Shown piece by piece: positions 1 through 8,808 of a stretch of 64,000 bases of DNA. The position numbers and the translations under genes are program-made. Below the pieces are notes generated by a model. That model saw nothing but the letters and a program-made list of their open reading frames with translations, was not told the origin of the DNA and searched no databases. Each line of letters opens with the position of its first letter. Within the stretch, counting starts at the first letter, position 1. Source of the stretch: Acetobacter fallax (GTDB lineage Bacteria > Pseudomonadota > Alphaproteobacteria > Acetobacterales > Acetobacteraceae); NCBI RefSeq assembly GCF_011516735.1, contig NZ_WOSX01000012.1, positions 27,160-91,159 of the forward strand, written 5' to 3'.

Positions 1-1
1 C

Positions 2-763
2 GGCATGTACGCGATTTATGCCTTCTGCCGCATCGTCGACGATATCGCCGATGGTGACACGCCGTCTTCACTGACCGGCGCGGCGCGGCTTCAGGAACGG
101 ATCACGCAGCTGGAAGCCTGGCATGAACGCATTGCACGGCTTTACAATAACGAAACCCATGATGCCCTCGATCGCGTCCTTCATGCGGCAATCCTCTTCT
201 TTGCCCTGAAGCAGGCGGATTTTGACGCTGTCATCGACGGCATGACGATGGATGCCGGCAGCCCGATGGTCGCCCCCGACGAAGAAACGCTCGATCTTTA
301 CTGTGACCGGGTGGCGTCAGCCGTCGGTCGCCTGTCCGTCCATGTTTTCGGCGACAGTTCGGAGCACGCCGTCCGCGTCGCGTATCATCTGGGTCGCGCG
401 CTGCAACTGACTAACATCCTGCGCGATGTCGCAGCCGACGCCAGACTTGGCCGGCTCTATCTGCCGCGTGATCTCCTGGCACGGTTTGACGTCCCGGCGG
501 ACCCGCAGCGTGTTCTGACGGCCCCCGGTCTTGCCGGCGTCCTGCGCATCATGGCCGCAAGAGCCCATGATCATTTTCGGAATGCCTTTGCCGCAATGAA
601 AAAATGTGACCGCCGCGCCATGGTTCCGGCCCGCATGATGGGCGGAAGTTATCTGGCGATTCTGAACGCTCTGGAACGACGCGGCTGGGATCACGTGCTG
701 ACGCCGTCACCCGTCTCGAAGATTCGCAAGGCCGCCGGAGTTCTTCAGGCTTTCGCGGCCTGA
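2..763 (+). CDS. hpnD: HpnD, presqualene diphosphate synthase (5' end missing)
   Basis: Condenses two farnesyl diphosphates to presqualene diphosphate, the first committed step of the HpnCDE route to squalene. The frame is open to the left edge, so the N-terminus lies outside the window. The visible part starts at the family's first aspartate-rich motif (YAIYAFCRIVDDIADG) and includes the second one (LTNILRDVAADARLGRLYLP), both Mg-diphosphate binding sites of squalene/phytoene synthases. The next gene, hpnE, starts 4 bases after the stop, so the two are co-transcribed. HpnC, the usual partner, would lie upstream. HpnC is a paralogue, but the cluster order and the position directly before hpnE favour HpnD. 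Confidence 0.88.
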   Translation, partial: GMYAIYAFCRIVDDIADGDTPSSLTGAARLQERITQLEAWHERIARLYNNETHDALDRVLHAAILFFALKQADFDAVIDGMTMDAGSPMVAPDEETLDLYCDRVASAVGRLSVHVFGDSSEHAVRVAYHLGRALQLTNILRDVAADARLGRLYLPRDLLARFDVPADPQRVLTAPGLAGVLRIMAARAHDHFRNAFAAMKKCDRRAMVPARMMGGSYLAILNALERRGWDHVLTPSPVSKIRKAAGVLQAFAA

Positions 764-767
764 TATC

Positions 768-2102
768 ATGGCGCGTCGTATCCACATTGTCGGCGGCGGT
801 CTCGCCGGCCTGTCAGCCGCCGTCGAAGTGGCTGGAAGCGGCCAGCATGTGATCGTGCATGAAGCCGGCCCGGCATGCGGTGGCCGGGCGCGCTCCTATG
901 AAGACCGGAAACTCGGCTGCCGCATCGATAATGGCAATCACCTGCTGCTGACGGCCAATCAGTCCGTGTTCCGCTATCTCGGCCTGACCGGCGCGCTCGA
1001 TACGATCACCGGTCCGGAGCGCCCGATCTTTCCATTCGTCGATCTGGCCGAAGGCGGTCGCTGGACACTCGATCTCTCGCCCGGTCGCATCCCGCTATGG
1101 GTGCTGAGTCCGCGCCGCAGGGTTCCCGGAATGAGACTGGGTGAACTCATCAGCCTGAAACGGCTGATGGATGCCGGCCCGGAACAGACAGTGGCGGAAT
1201 GCCTGCTTCCCGGACCGTTCTCGCGTCGCCTGCTCGACCCGTTTTCCATCGCCGCCCTGAACACGCTGAGTGACGAAGCAAGCGCCGCCCTGCTGGGCCA
1301 TGTCATCCGGGAATCACTGGCGAAAGGTGGCCGCGCCTGCCTGCCGCGCTTCCCGAAAACCGGGCTTTCGGAGAGTCTCGTCGATCCGGCCCTGTCGCAT
1401 CTTTCCGTGCTGAAAGCCGATGTGCGGACCAGCCGCCGCGTGACAGAGATCAGAACCTCCGGTGACCGCGTGACCAGTCTGTGCTTCCCCGATGAGACGA
1501 TCGACATCGGTCAGGATGACGTCGTTATCCTCGCCGTCACCGCGCCGGTCGCGGCATCGTTGTTACAGACCGCTCTTCCTGACTTTAAGGCGCCGGATGC
1601 CTTCGAAGGCATCCTGAACGCGCATTTCCGTCTGGAGACGCCACCGCAGGCACTGGGTTCGTTTGGTGAAGCCCGCTTCATGGGCGTGATCGGTGCGCTG
1701 ACAGAATGGATTTTCCTGAAAGGCGATGTGGTTTCCGTCACGGTCAGTGCTGCCAACCGTTATGCCGCGCGTGATCCGGACGAACTCATGGCTGCTATCT
1801 GGGGCGAGGTGAAGCGGGCTCTGGACACGATGCTGGCCGCGCCATTACCTGAAATGCCGGCGGCACAGCGCCTGGTCTGGGAAAAGCGGGCAACTTTCGT
1901 GGCAACACCGGAACAGTTGCGCCGCAGACCCGGCGCCCGCACGCCATTCGCCAATCTCGCACTGGCCGGAGACTGGACGGCAACACAATTGCCAGCCACG
2001 ATCGACGGTGCTGTGCGATCAGGTGTTGAAGCCGTGCGCGTCCTCGGATTGCGCGGGCCTTATGGTGAAACAACTGGAGCCGTCGGTTCAGCCGCGGCGT
2101 AA
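768..2102 (+). CDS. hpnE: HpnE, squalene-associated FAD-dependent desaturase/reductase
   Basis: Flavoprotein that reduces hydroxysqualene to squalene in the three-enzyme HpnCDE route. The N-terminus carries the FAD dinucleotide-binding motif HIVGGGLAGLSAAVEVAGSG, followed by an acidic residue (VHEAG) and a GGRARSY motif, as in amine oxidase/phytoene desaturase-type proteins. The C-terminus has the second FAD-contact motif (LALAGDWTATQLPATIDGAV). The length of 444 residues is normal. It sits between hpnD (4-base gap) and shc (26-base gap), which contains a GGAGG-like site before shc. Annotation relies on family motifs plus gene order. Confidence 0.9.
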   Translation: MARRIHIVGGGLAGLSAAVEVAGSGQHVIVHEAGPACGGRARSYEDRKLGCRIDNGNHLLLTANQSVFRYLGLTGALDTITGPERPIFPFVDLAEGGRWTLDLSPGRIPLWVLSPRRRVPGMRLGELISLKRLMDAGPEQTVAECLLPGPFSRRLLDPFSIAALNTLSDEASAALLGHVIRESLAKGGRACLPRFPKTGLSESLVDPALSHLSVLKADVRTSRRVTEIRTSGDRVTSLCFPDETIDIGQDDVVILAVTAPVAASLLQTALPDFKAPDAFEGILNAHFRLETPPQALGSFGEARFMGVIGALTEWIFLKGDVVSVTVSAANRYAARDPDELMAAIWGEVKRALDTMLAAPLPEMPAAQRLVWEKRATFVATPEQLRRRPGARTPFANLALAGDWTATQLPATIDGAVRSGVEAVRVLGLRGPYGETTGAVGSAAA

Positions 2103-2128
2103 AAATACCGGAGGAAAGACTGCAGATC

Positions 2129-4102
2129 ATGCTGGATGTAACGGATTCCGCCACCGCTGCCGCTTCCGGGCTTGATCCGAATCAGCTGGATCACGTGATC
2201 GGGCAGGCTCACGCAGCACTGTCCAGACGTCAGAAAGACGACGGTCACTGGGTATTCGAACTTGAGGCAGACGCAACTATCCCTGCCGAGTATGTCCTGC
2301 TGGAACATTTTCTCGACCGGATCGACCCCGGGCTTGAGAGCAAAATCGGCGTCTATCTTCGGCGTATCCAGGGTGATCACGGCGGCTGGCCACTCTATCA
2401 CGATGGTAAATTCGATCTGTCAGCCACAGTGAAAACATATTTCGCACTGAAATGCCTGGGCGACGATATCGATGCGCCGCATATGCGGCGCGCGCGCCAG
2501 GCCGTCCTCGATCACGGCGGGGCGGAGCGCAGCAATGTCTTCACACGTTTCCAGCTTGCCCTGTTCGGGGAAGTGCCATGGGACGCCACGCCGGTCATGC
2601 CGGTTGAACTGATGCTGCTGCCCCGTTCGGCATTTTTCTCCGTCTGGAATATGTCGTACTGGTCGCGCACCGTCATCGCGCCCCTCCTCGTTCTCGCCGC
2701 CCTGAAACCCGTCGCGATCAATCCGCGCGGCATTCACGTACAGGAACTGTTCGTCACCGCCCCGGATCAGGTGAAGGACTGGATCCGCGGTCCCTACCGT
2801 TCAGTCTGGGGCCGGGCCTTCAAAGTGCTTGATCAGGTCCTCCGTCCCACCACAAAACTGATTCCGGCTTCAACGCATCGCCGCGCGATCGACGCGGCCG
2901 TGAAATTTATCGAACCGAGACTCAACGGCATCGACGGCCTCGGCGCGATCTATCCCGCGATGGCCAATACCGTGATGATGTACCGCGCCCTTGGCGTGCC
3001 CGACAGCGACCCCAGAGCCGTCACCGCATGGGAGGCGGTCCGCGCGCTGCTGGTCGGGCAGGGCGACGAGGTCTACTGCCAGCCCTGCGTGTCACCAATC
3101 TGGGATACCGGGCTCGCCGGACACGCCATGATTGAAACTGCCAGTGGAAAGGATGGCATCGCGCCGGAGGCCACGAAAGCCGGGCTGAACAAGGCGGTGG
3201 AATGGCTGCGCGACCGACAGATTCTCGACGTGAAAGGCGACTGGGCCATCAACCGCCCCGACCTTGAACCTGGCGGCTGGGCATTCCAGTACCGTAACGA
3301 TTATTATCCGGACGTGGACGATACAGCGGTGGTCGGGATGCTGCTGCATCGCCAGAACGACCCGGCAAACGATGAGGCGCTCGAACGCGCGCGCGCCTGG
3401 ATCATCGGCATGCAGAGCACAAACGGAGGCTGGGGCGCCTTCGATGTTGATAACAACAAGGATCTGCTCAACTACATCCCGTTCGCCGATCACGGTGCTC
3501 TGCTTGATCCTCCCACGGTCGACGTCGCGGCCCGCTGTATCTCGTTTCTGGCTCAGCTCGGACATAATGAGGACAGACCGGTCATTGAGCGCGGCATTCA
3601 GTTCATCCGCGACGAACAGGAAAAAGACGGATCCTGGTTTGGTCGCTGGGGCACCAATTATATTTACGGAACCTGGTCGGCGCTCTGTGCGCTGAACGCG
3701 GCCGGCGTTTCCCATGATGACCCGATGGTTGTGCGCGCGGTAGAATGGCTTCGTTCGGTTCAGCGCCCGGATGGCGGCTGGGGCGAAGGTTGCGAAAGCT
3801 ACGAAAACGGGCCGCGCGGCATTTACAAAGAAAGCCTGCCATCGCAGACCGCCTGGGCAGTTCTGGGGCTCATGGCGGTCGGTCGGCGCGATGATCCGGC
3901 GACCGCGCGCGGCATCGCCTGGCTGGCCACCCACCAGGACGAAGACGGCGAATGGCAGGAGCAGCCATACAACGCCGTTGGCTTCCCGAAAGTCTTCTAC
4001 CTTCGTTATCACGGCTACAGGCTGTTTTTCCCTCTTATGGCGCTGGCGCGCTATCGCAATCTGGAAAGCAGCAATACGCGCCACGTAGCCTTCGGCTTCT
4101 GA
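2129..4102 (+). CDS. shc: Squalene-hopene cyclase (Shc/HpnF)
   Basis: Cyclises squalene to hopene/hopanol, the ring-forming step of hopanoid synthesis; a monotopic membrane enzyme. The protonating acidic motif DVDDTA lies at residues 395-400 (catalytic aspartate within it). Several QW-type repeats are visible, for example QSTNGGWGAF, QEKDGSWFGRWG and QRPDGGWGE, together with the N-terminal KDDGHWVFELEAD segment. The length of 657 residues matches bacterial cyclases. A GGAGG-like site precedes the ATG. The gene lies 26 bases after hpnE and 10 bases before hpnG, firmly inside the operon. Confidence 0.96.
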   Translation: MLDVTDSATAAASGLDPNQLDHVIGQAHAALSRRQKDDGHWVFELEADATIPAEYVLLEHFLDRIDPGLESKIGVYLRRIQGDHGGWPLYHDGKFDLSATVKTYFALKCLGDDIDAPHMRRARQAVLDHGGAERSNVFTRFQLALFGEVPWDATPVMPVELMLLPRSAFFSVWNMSYWSRTVIAPLLVLAALKPVAINPRGIHVQELFVTAPDQVKDWIRGPYRSVWGRAFKVLDQVLRPTTKLIPASTHRRAIDAAVKFIEPRLNGIDGLGAIYPAMANTVMMYRALGVPDSDPRAVTAWEAVRALLVGQGDEVYCQPCVSPIWDTGLAGHAMIETASGKDGIAPEATKAGLNKAVEWLRDRQILDVKGDWAINRPDLEPGGWAFQYRNDYYPDVDDTAVVGMLLHRQNDPANDEALERARAWIIGMQSTNGGWGAFDVDNNKDLLNYIPFADHGALLDPPTVDVAARCISFLAQLGHNEDRPVIERGIQFIRDEQEKDGSWFGRWGTNYIYGTWSALCALNAAGVSHDDPMVVRAVEWLRSVQRPDGGWGEGCESYENGPRGIYKESLPSQTAWAVLGLMAVGRRDDPATARGIAWLATHQDEDGEWQEQPYNAVGFPKVFYLRYHGYRLFFPLMALARYRNLESSNTRHVAFGF

Positions 4103-4112
4103 AAGTCTGACA

Positions 4113-4802
4113 ATGACCAGCCGTGAACAGCAGGATATCGGTTTTCTCGTCGGTCTCAGAGCCGAGGCGGACCTGCTCCGCCAGTTCTGGCCCGGAGCGC
4201 CGGTTGCGATCAGCGGGGCAACCAGCAAAGGCGCCGAACGCGGGGCCGGGCGCCTCGTGGCCTGCGGGGTGAAAAACCTGGTGTCATTCGGCCTCGCCGC
4301 CGGTCTGGACCCGGCCCTGGCACCGGGGGCCATCGTCATTCCGGATGTCGTCATGGTGGACCAGACGTTGTTCGCCTGCGATCCGGCCCTGCGTCGCCGC
4401 CTCGGGGCCTCACCGGGTAACGTAACCGCCGGAGCACTCCTCCACAGCGATTCCGTTGTTCTGGAAGCCGACAGAAAACAGGCCCTGGCTCATGAAACCG
4501 GTTGCTGTGCGCTGGATATGGAAAGCGGCTTCGTCGCGCAGGCCGCCCGAAAAAATGGCCGCTCCTTCGCCGTCCTGCGTGTCATATGCGATCCCGCTTC
4601 CCGCAGCCTGCCACCGGCAGCCGGTATCGCCTTATCGCCCGACGGAGGCGTGAAAACCGGCCCGCTGCTGCGCTCGCTGCTGCACGCGCCGGGTCAGGTC
4701 GGCAGCCTCATCAGCCTGGGGCTTGATGCGTTTAAAGCGCGGCGCGCCATGCATCGTTTTCTGGATGTTTACTGTTCAGGCCTATCATCGGACCCGGCCT
4801 GA
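4113..4802 (+). CDS. hpnG: HpnG, hopanoid-associated nucleoside phosphorylase
   Basis: Member of the nucleoside phosphorylase/nucleosidase superfamily. In hopanoid pathways HpnG removes adenine from adenosylhopane to give (phospho)ribosylhopane, on the way to bacteriohopanetetrol. The sequence shows the superfamily's purine and ribose contacts: an early glycine-rich GVKNLVSFGLAAGLDP block and the late ALDMESGFVAQAA motif, whose Met-Glu pair binds ribose. The length of 229 residues is typical. It starts 10 bases after shc. HpnH, which makes its substrate, is not in this window. Confidence 0.88.
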   Translation: MTSREQQDIGFLVGLRAEADLLRQFWPGAPVAISGATSKGAERGAGRLVACGVKNLVSFGLAAGLDPALAPGAIVIPDVVMVDQTLFACDPALRRRLGASPGNVTAGALLHSDSVVLEADRKQALAHETGCCALDMESGFVAQAARKNGRSFAVLRVICDPASRSLPPAAGIALSPDGGVKTGPLLRSLLHAPGQVGSLISLGLDAFKARRAMHRFLDVYCSGLSSDPA

Positions 4803-5082
4803 CTGACGTAATGGCCGGTGAGCGGTCTTCAGATATTTTGTTATCTGCTGTCCCCGTTGTGCCGGTTGAAAGCAGAAGCCGGAGTCGATTGGTGTCATTA
4901 AATATTTTCTGAATGATGTGAAGCGGGCAAATTCGTTCATGGTCTGCCCTGGAATATTATGATGAAAACCTGTTTCCGGTCTTTATCTTTGCGGTGAAAA
5001 TTCATGCGCCGCGGGCTGAGGTAAAAATTATTCAGTGCGATCCGTATTTTTATATGGGGCTGATTCGACAATGAGGATTTGA
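4803..5082. other. Intergenic region between the hopanoid operon and the glycosyltransferase
   Basis: About 280 bases without a convincing gene. A short CCGGCC/GGCCGG dyad around the hpnG stop (about 4794-4827) could act as a weak end of the hopanoid operon. The rest is clearly more AT-rich than the flanking operon, as is the gene that follows. The GAGGATTTGA just before position 5083 is the ribosome-binding site of the glycosyltransferase. Confidence 0.5.
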
Positions 5083-7599
5083 ATGAGCACTTTAAAGCAA
5101 AACACACGGCGTCTCGCCCGGTTTACAGGCTACTTCGACAGTCTCGAAGGGGTGCAGATGACAGGATGGGCCTGCGATCTTGCAGCCCCCCGCGAGCCTG
5201 TAAAACTGCATGTGCTGGTTGACGGGCAGGAAGTCGGTATCGCTGTTTGTGAACAGCCCCGTCCGGACGTTCAGGCCACTCTCGGCATCATGACGTCAAA
5301 ACTGGGTTTTGCCTTTGAGCTTCCGAATTCTGTTGTTGACGGAAAAGAGCACAGACTTGGTCTGCGTTTTCCTGATCGTTCCGTCGTGCCTTCACTGGCG
5401 CAGCATGACGGGGCAGTTCACGAAGAAGATATGTCCGTCGTCCTGAAACCCCGTTATGTATACGAGTCATTTTTCGATGGCTTTAAAAACGGGGCACTGA
5501 ATGGCTGGGTCCAGAGGGTAAACCCGGTCAGCGGTGAGAGAACCGGTCATCGCGAAATATCGATTTTTATTGACGGTGTGCCGTTTTCCCGGATTCATGC
5601 GAAACGGTTTCGTGGCGATGTCATGAAAGCCGTGGGCGGGGATCCGAATTGCGGTTTCTGCGTCCCGCTTCCTCAGTCGCTCCGCAGCAGTGGCGTGCAC
5701 AACATTCGCGTCGTTATCACTGAAGCTGATATCGACGTTCATGGCAGTCCGGTTACGACCGCGCTTGTCGGGCATCAGCTGGAAGGACAGCTCCGCAATC
5801 TGGGTGATACAGTCGAGCATCTGTATCGGGAAATTATATCTCTGCGCGGCAGGATCGCAGATCTTCTGCCTGGCCGGAAATATGACATCGATAATTACGA
5901 TAGCTGGGCCAGACTATACTTTCCGAAGTTACGGGCACGGGTCGCTGAATTCAGACATGAAAGCGGAGAGCCATCCCCGGATCAGCAACCGCTGGTCAGC
6001 GTGATCTGTCCCACATACAAACCGGATATCACAGATTTCATGGCCGCCGTTGATTCGGTCGTCGCCCAGACATGGACCAACTGGGAACTCATCGTGGTCG
6101 ACGACGGCGGAAAATCGCTTGAAGTCGCCGCACGTCTGGCGGAATACAGCCGTAAAGACCCACGCATCACTCTCATCAGACTCAAAAAAAACGCGGGCAT
6201 TTCAGGAGCGACAAACGCCGGTATCAAAGCGGCGAAGGGCGACTGGATTCTGTTCTTCGACCATGATGATCTTCTGGTCGACGTGGCTATTGAGGCGATG
6301 CTGCAGGCCGCACAGGGCACAGATGCAGAGGTGATCTATTCTGACGAAGATAAGATCGATGCCACCGGATACCTGCAGGAACCTCATTTTAAGCCGGATT
6401 TTGATTACCGTTACCTGCTTGGCTGCAATTACATCTGCCATCTCACCATGGTTCGGGCTGAAGCGGTAAGGCTTGTCGGAGATCTGCGTGCGCAGTACGA
6501 CGGCGCTCAGGACCATGATTTCCTGCTGCGTCTGACGGAAGTCGTGCCACGCGAACGTTTTCTGCATGTCCCGGAAATTCTTTATCACTGGCGTAAAACA
6601 GACAATTCGACAGCGACAACACTGGCCAATAAAGAATACGCCACCAATGCCGGCGTGCAATGTGTTGCCGATCACCTGAAGCGTGTCGGGCATAAAGCGA
6701 CCGTCAGCGCGATTAACGGGGTCACATTGTATAATGTTGTGTGGTCGCTCCAGAGCTCTCCGCGCGTTTCCATTATTATTCCTTTCAAAGACCAGGTCGA
6801 AACAACAAAGGAGTGCGTAACGCGCCTCCTTGAACGCACGAAATACGAGTCATTCGACATTGTTCTTGTCGATAACTGGTCGAATGAAGAGAAGACTCTC
6901 GAATTCTGCCGTGAAATCAGTCGTGACGATCGCGTGCGTGTTCTTTCTGTTAAAGAACAGTTTAACTATTCACGTCTGAATAATCTGGCAACGATCGAAA
7001 ATAGCGCTGAATTCTTCGTCTTTATGAATAATGATCTGTTCGTCGAGGATGAAAACTGGCTTGCGATCGCCGTGGCAGAGGCACTTTCAGCCGATGATAT
7101 CGGTGCCGTAGGCGGAAAGTTCGTTTATCCCAGCGGCAGAGTGCAGCATGCGGGTGTTGTCGTTCACCCGGATACCGTTGCAACCCACGTTCACCATGGC
7201 CTGTCCGCTGATGAATACGGTTATATGGGACGAGCGCTTGTCAGTCATGAAGTAACGGCCGTAACAGCTGCGGCCGTGCTGGTGCGGGCAGATGCTTTCC
7301 GGGAAGTCGGTGGGTTCGACGAGGTCAATCTCAAGGTCGCATATAACGATGTTGATCTCTGTCTGAAGCTGCGGGAAGCAGGCTGGCGTATTATTCAGTG
7401 TAACAATTTCAAGGCTGTCCATTACGAGAGCTTTTCGCGAGGCGGGGATGAGAGCCCGGAGAAGAAAGTCCGTCTGTTTGAAGAGTCTCAGCATATGCAC
7501 ACCCGATGGGCGGACTCACGGTTCTATCAGCAAGACCCGGCCTATTCGCGCTACTTCGCAATTGATCAGAATTACTACGATCTTGCTGAACCGGACTGA
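5083..7599 (+). CDS. Large tandem family 2 glycosyltransferase with duplicated N-terminal modules
   Basis: Probable polysaccharide or rhamnan/O-antigen-type sugar transferase in the cytoplasm. Two GT2 (GT-A) domains are visible. The first begins near residue 303 (PLVSVICPTYKPDI, DDGG, then FFDHDDLL as the DXD-type site). The second begins near residue 560 (PRVSIIIPFKDQ, VDNWS, FMNNDLFVEDENW). Before them are two related beta-rich segments, at about residues 12-110 (GWACDLAAPREPVKLHVLVDG) and 125-230 (GWVQRVNPVSGE ... ISIFIDGVPFSR), which look like a duplicated accessory module. Base composition is lower in GC than the neighbours, suggesting transfer. The acceptor and sugar are unknown. The C-terminal GT2 resembles that of the protein at 46840-49050. 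Confidence 0.85.
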   Translation: MSTLKQNTRRLARFTGYFDSLEGVQMTGWACDLAAPREPVKLHVLVDGQEVGIAVCEQPRPDVQATLGIMTSKLGFAFELPNSVVDGKEHRLGLRFPDRSVVPSLAQHDGAVHEEDMSVVLKPRYVYESFFDGFKNGALNGWVQRVNPVSGERTGHREISIFIDGVPFSRIHAKRFRGDVMKAVGGDPNCGFCVPLPQSLRSSGVHNIRVVITEADIDVHGSPVTTALVGHQLEGQLRNLGDTVEHLYREIISLRGRIADLLPGRKYDIDNYDSWARLYFPKLRARVAEFRHESGEPSPDQQPLVSVICPTYKPDITDFMAAVDSVVAQTWTNWELIVVDDGGKSLEVAARLAEYSRKDPRITLIRLKKNAGISGATNAGIKAAKGDWILFFDHDDLLVDVAIEAMLQAAQGTDAEVIYSDEDKIDATGYLQEPHFKPDFDYRYLLGCNYICHLTMVRAEAVRLVGDLRAQYDGAQDHDFLLRLTEVVPRERFLHVPEILYHWRKTDNSTATTLANKEYATNAGVQCVADHLKRVGHKATVSAINGVTLYNVVWSLQSSPRVSIIIPFKDQVETTKECVTRLLERTKYESFDIVLVDNWSNEEKTLEFCREISRDDRVRVLSVKEQFNYSRLNNLATIENSAEFFVFMNNDLFVEDENWLAIAVAEALSADDIGAVGGKFVYPSGRVQHAGVVVHPDTVATHVHHGLSADEYGYMGRALVSHEVTAVTAAAVLVRADAFREVGGFDEVNLKVAYNDVDLCLKLREAGWRIIQCNNFKAVHYESFSRGGDESPEKKVRLFEESQHMHTRWADSRFYQQDPAYSRYFAIDQNYYDLAEPD

Positions 7600-7606
7600 A
7601 ATCCCT

Positions 7607-7641
7607 GCGGGAAGGCGCGGCGCCGTCCGCCGTCTTCCCGC
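7607..7641. terminator. Hairpin after the glycosyltransferase
   Basis: An 8-base stem (GCGGGAAG at 7607-7614, CTTCCCGC at 7634-7641) with a GC-rich loop lies between two convergent genes. No clear T-run follows, so intrinsic termination is not certain. Confidence 0.5.
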
Positions 7642-7642
7642 T

Positions 7643-8305
7643 TCACTCCCGACGTAACACCTGGTCGTTCACAAAAGATGCCAACTTCCCTGCTACAAAA
7701 TCCTGCTTCAGCGCCACTTCGTCATAATGATGCTCCACCCACTCCAGAAACGGGATGCGCCCCTCTGCCTCACTCCGGTAGCGCATGAAAAACGCATCCA
7801 GAACGCCCGTCCGCGAGTGATTGAAATGCCCATACTGCCAGGAGAGTTGCGCCAGCGCCTCATCTGCCGTGCCGCCTTCAAACAGCACCACCAGCCCTGA
7901 CGCCAGCCCCGCCCGATCTGCCCCGGACTTGCAATGCATCAGCATCGGAAACGCAATCGACCGATACAGCGAGGCAAACCGCAAAATCCGGTCCCGATGC
8001 GGTGCTCCGCGGCTCTCAAACGCCATGTCCACATGCGCCAGCCCCACGCGTTTCGCCGCCTCCCGCGACAATGCATCCGACCCGCACTTCCGATGCCCGC
8101 GTAAATTCACCAGTGTCTTCAGCCCAAGCCGCCGGGCTGCCCAGGCCAGCCGCCGCGGCGTCGGATGATTGCAGCGATAAACCTTGCCAGGCACGACCGT
8201 GTGGAAATTCGTCCAGACCAGCCGAAAAATCGCGTGATCCACAAACAGACTGTCCACCCAGGCCCGCCTGCGGCCCCTCGCTGTCGCGAGACTTCCCTGA
8301 AACAC
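7643..8305 (-). CDS. Tyrosine phosphatase-like (dual-specificity fold) protein
   Basis: Putative cysteine phosphatase. The P-loop signature CX5R is intact (MHCKSGADRAG; Cys at residue about 125, Arg about 131), and an aspartate upstream (HVDMAF) could serve as general acid. The preceding NLRG block is typical of bacterial dual-specificity/tyrosine phosphatases. I chose a GTG start at 8305 because GGGAG lies 7 bases upstream; a TTG at 8311 is possible but sits too close to that site. Length is about 220 residues. The gene is alone, convergent with the large glycosyltransferase; a role in regulating polysaccharide synthesis is only a guess. The substrate could be phosphotyrosine or a phosphoinositide-like molecule. 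Confidence 0.75.
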   Translation of the reverse strand: MFQGSLATARGRRRAWVDSLFVDHAIFRLVWTNFHTVVPGKVYRCNHPTPRRLAWAARRLGLKTLVNLRGHRKCGSDALSREAAKRVGLAHVDMAFESRGAPHRDRILRFASLYRSIAFPMLMHCKSGADRAGLASGLVVLFEGGTADEALAQLSWQYGHFNHSRTGVLDAFFMRYRSEAEGRIPFLEWVEHHYDEVALKQDFVAGKLASFVNDQVLRRE

Positions 8306-8458
8306 CCGCAAACTCCCAAAACAAGAAAGGGCGGCCGATGTGTCCCATCCGCCGCCCGCTACGTCAATCGTCGCCCGTCTGACAATTCTGCCTTCGCATT
8401 CGAAACCATTGTTACAACCTTTTGAGGGCGTTCAGAAACATACCGCTGAGCCGCTCAT

Positions 8459-8532
8459 ACCAGAGGGTCTGGCCTTTGGCCTGATAAGAGACTGGCCGGT
8501 GCAGGACTGGCAGGGCTCTGCCCGGATATTCT
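8459..8532 (-). repeat. Degenerate copy of the dispersed hairpin repeat (copy F)
   Basis: Reads as an inverted, partly decayed version of the 19600-19700 copy: it shares the AGAGGGTCTGGCC block, GAGACTGGCCGGTGCAGGAC, and CAGGGCTCTGCCCGG, in matching reverse order. It lies in the roughly 500-base gap between the phosphatase and the TonB receptor. The rest of that gap (8306-8458) contains a GGGCGGC/GCCGCCC dyad at 8329-8357 but no gene that I can support. Confidence 0.65.
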
Positions 8533-8581
8533 CATCTGCAGGTCAATCTTCACAACCTCTGGTCTCAGCCGAAACTGAATG

Positions 8582-8625
8582 ACGCACTCCATAACCGCCA
8601 GTTAACCTCAGGTTATGGAGTGCGT
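8582..8625. promoter_or_regulatory. Perfect 15-base inverted repeat upstream of the TonB receptor promoter
   Basis: The arms ACGCACTCCATAACC (8582-8596) and GGTTATGGAGTGCGT (8611-8625) match at all 15 positions around a 14-base centre. It ends 12 bases before a TTGACA element. It has no T-run, so an operator or activator site is as likely as a terminator. It could also be the scar of a mobile element. Confidence 0.6.
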
Positions 8626-8637
8626 GGTGTTCTTTCA

Positions 8638-8666
8638 TTGACAGAAGGCTTGTGACTTCTGATTAT
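8638..8666 (+). promoter_or_regulatory. Sigma70-like promoter for the TonB receptor operon
   Basis: TTGACA at 8638-8643, a 17-base spacer, then GATTAT at 8661-8666. The -35 is a perfect consensus and the -10 matches 4 of 6. It lies about 140 bases before the receptor start, directly downstream of the perfect palindrome. Confidence 0.55.
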
Positions 8667-8808
8667 TACGTTTACGCATTGATTGCAGTGGCATTAATAA
8701 GGGCCGGGATCCGGTCGGGAGAAGCAGAGGCTCTGTTGGGTCTGCAGAGAACCACTCAACGCTCATTCCGGAAATGCGACTGCCAGATTTTACAAGACAG
8801 AGGTAATG

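Noticed and set aside
3092..4354. 420-codon open frame on the minus strand opposite shc
   Set aside because: It lies antisense to the clearly conserved cyclase and hpnG, has no recognisable domain, and long antisense frames are expected in GC-rich genes.
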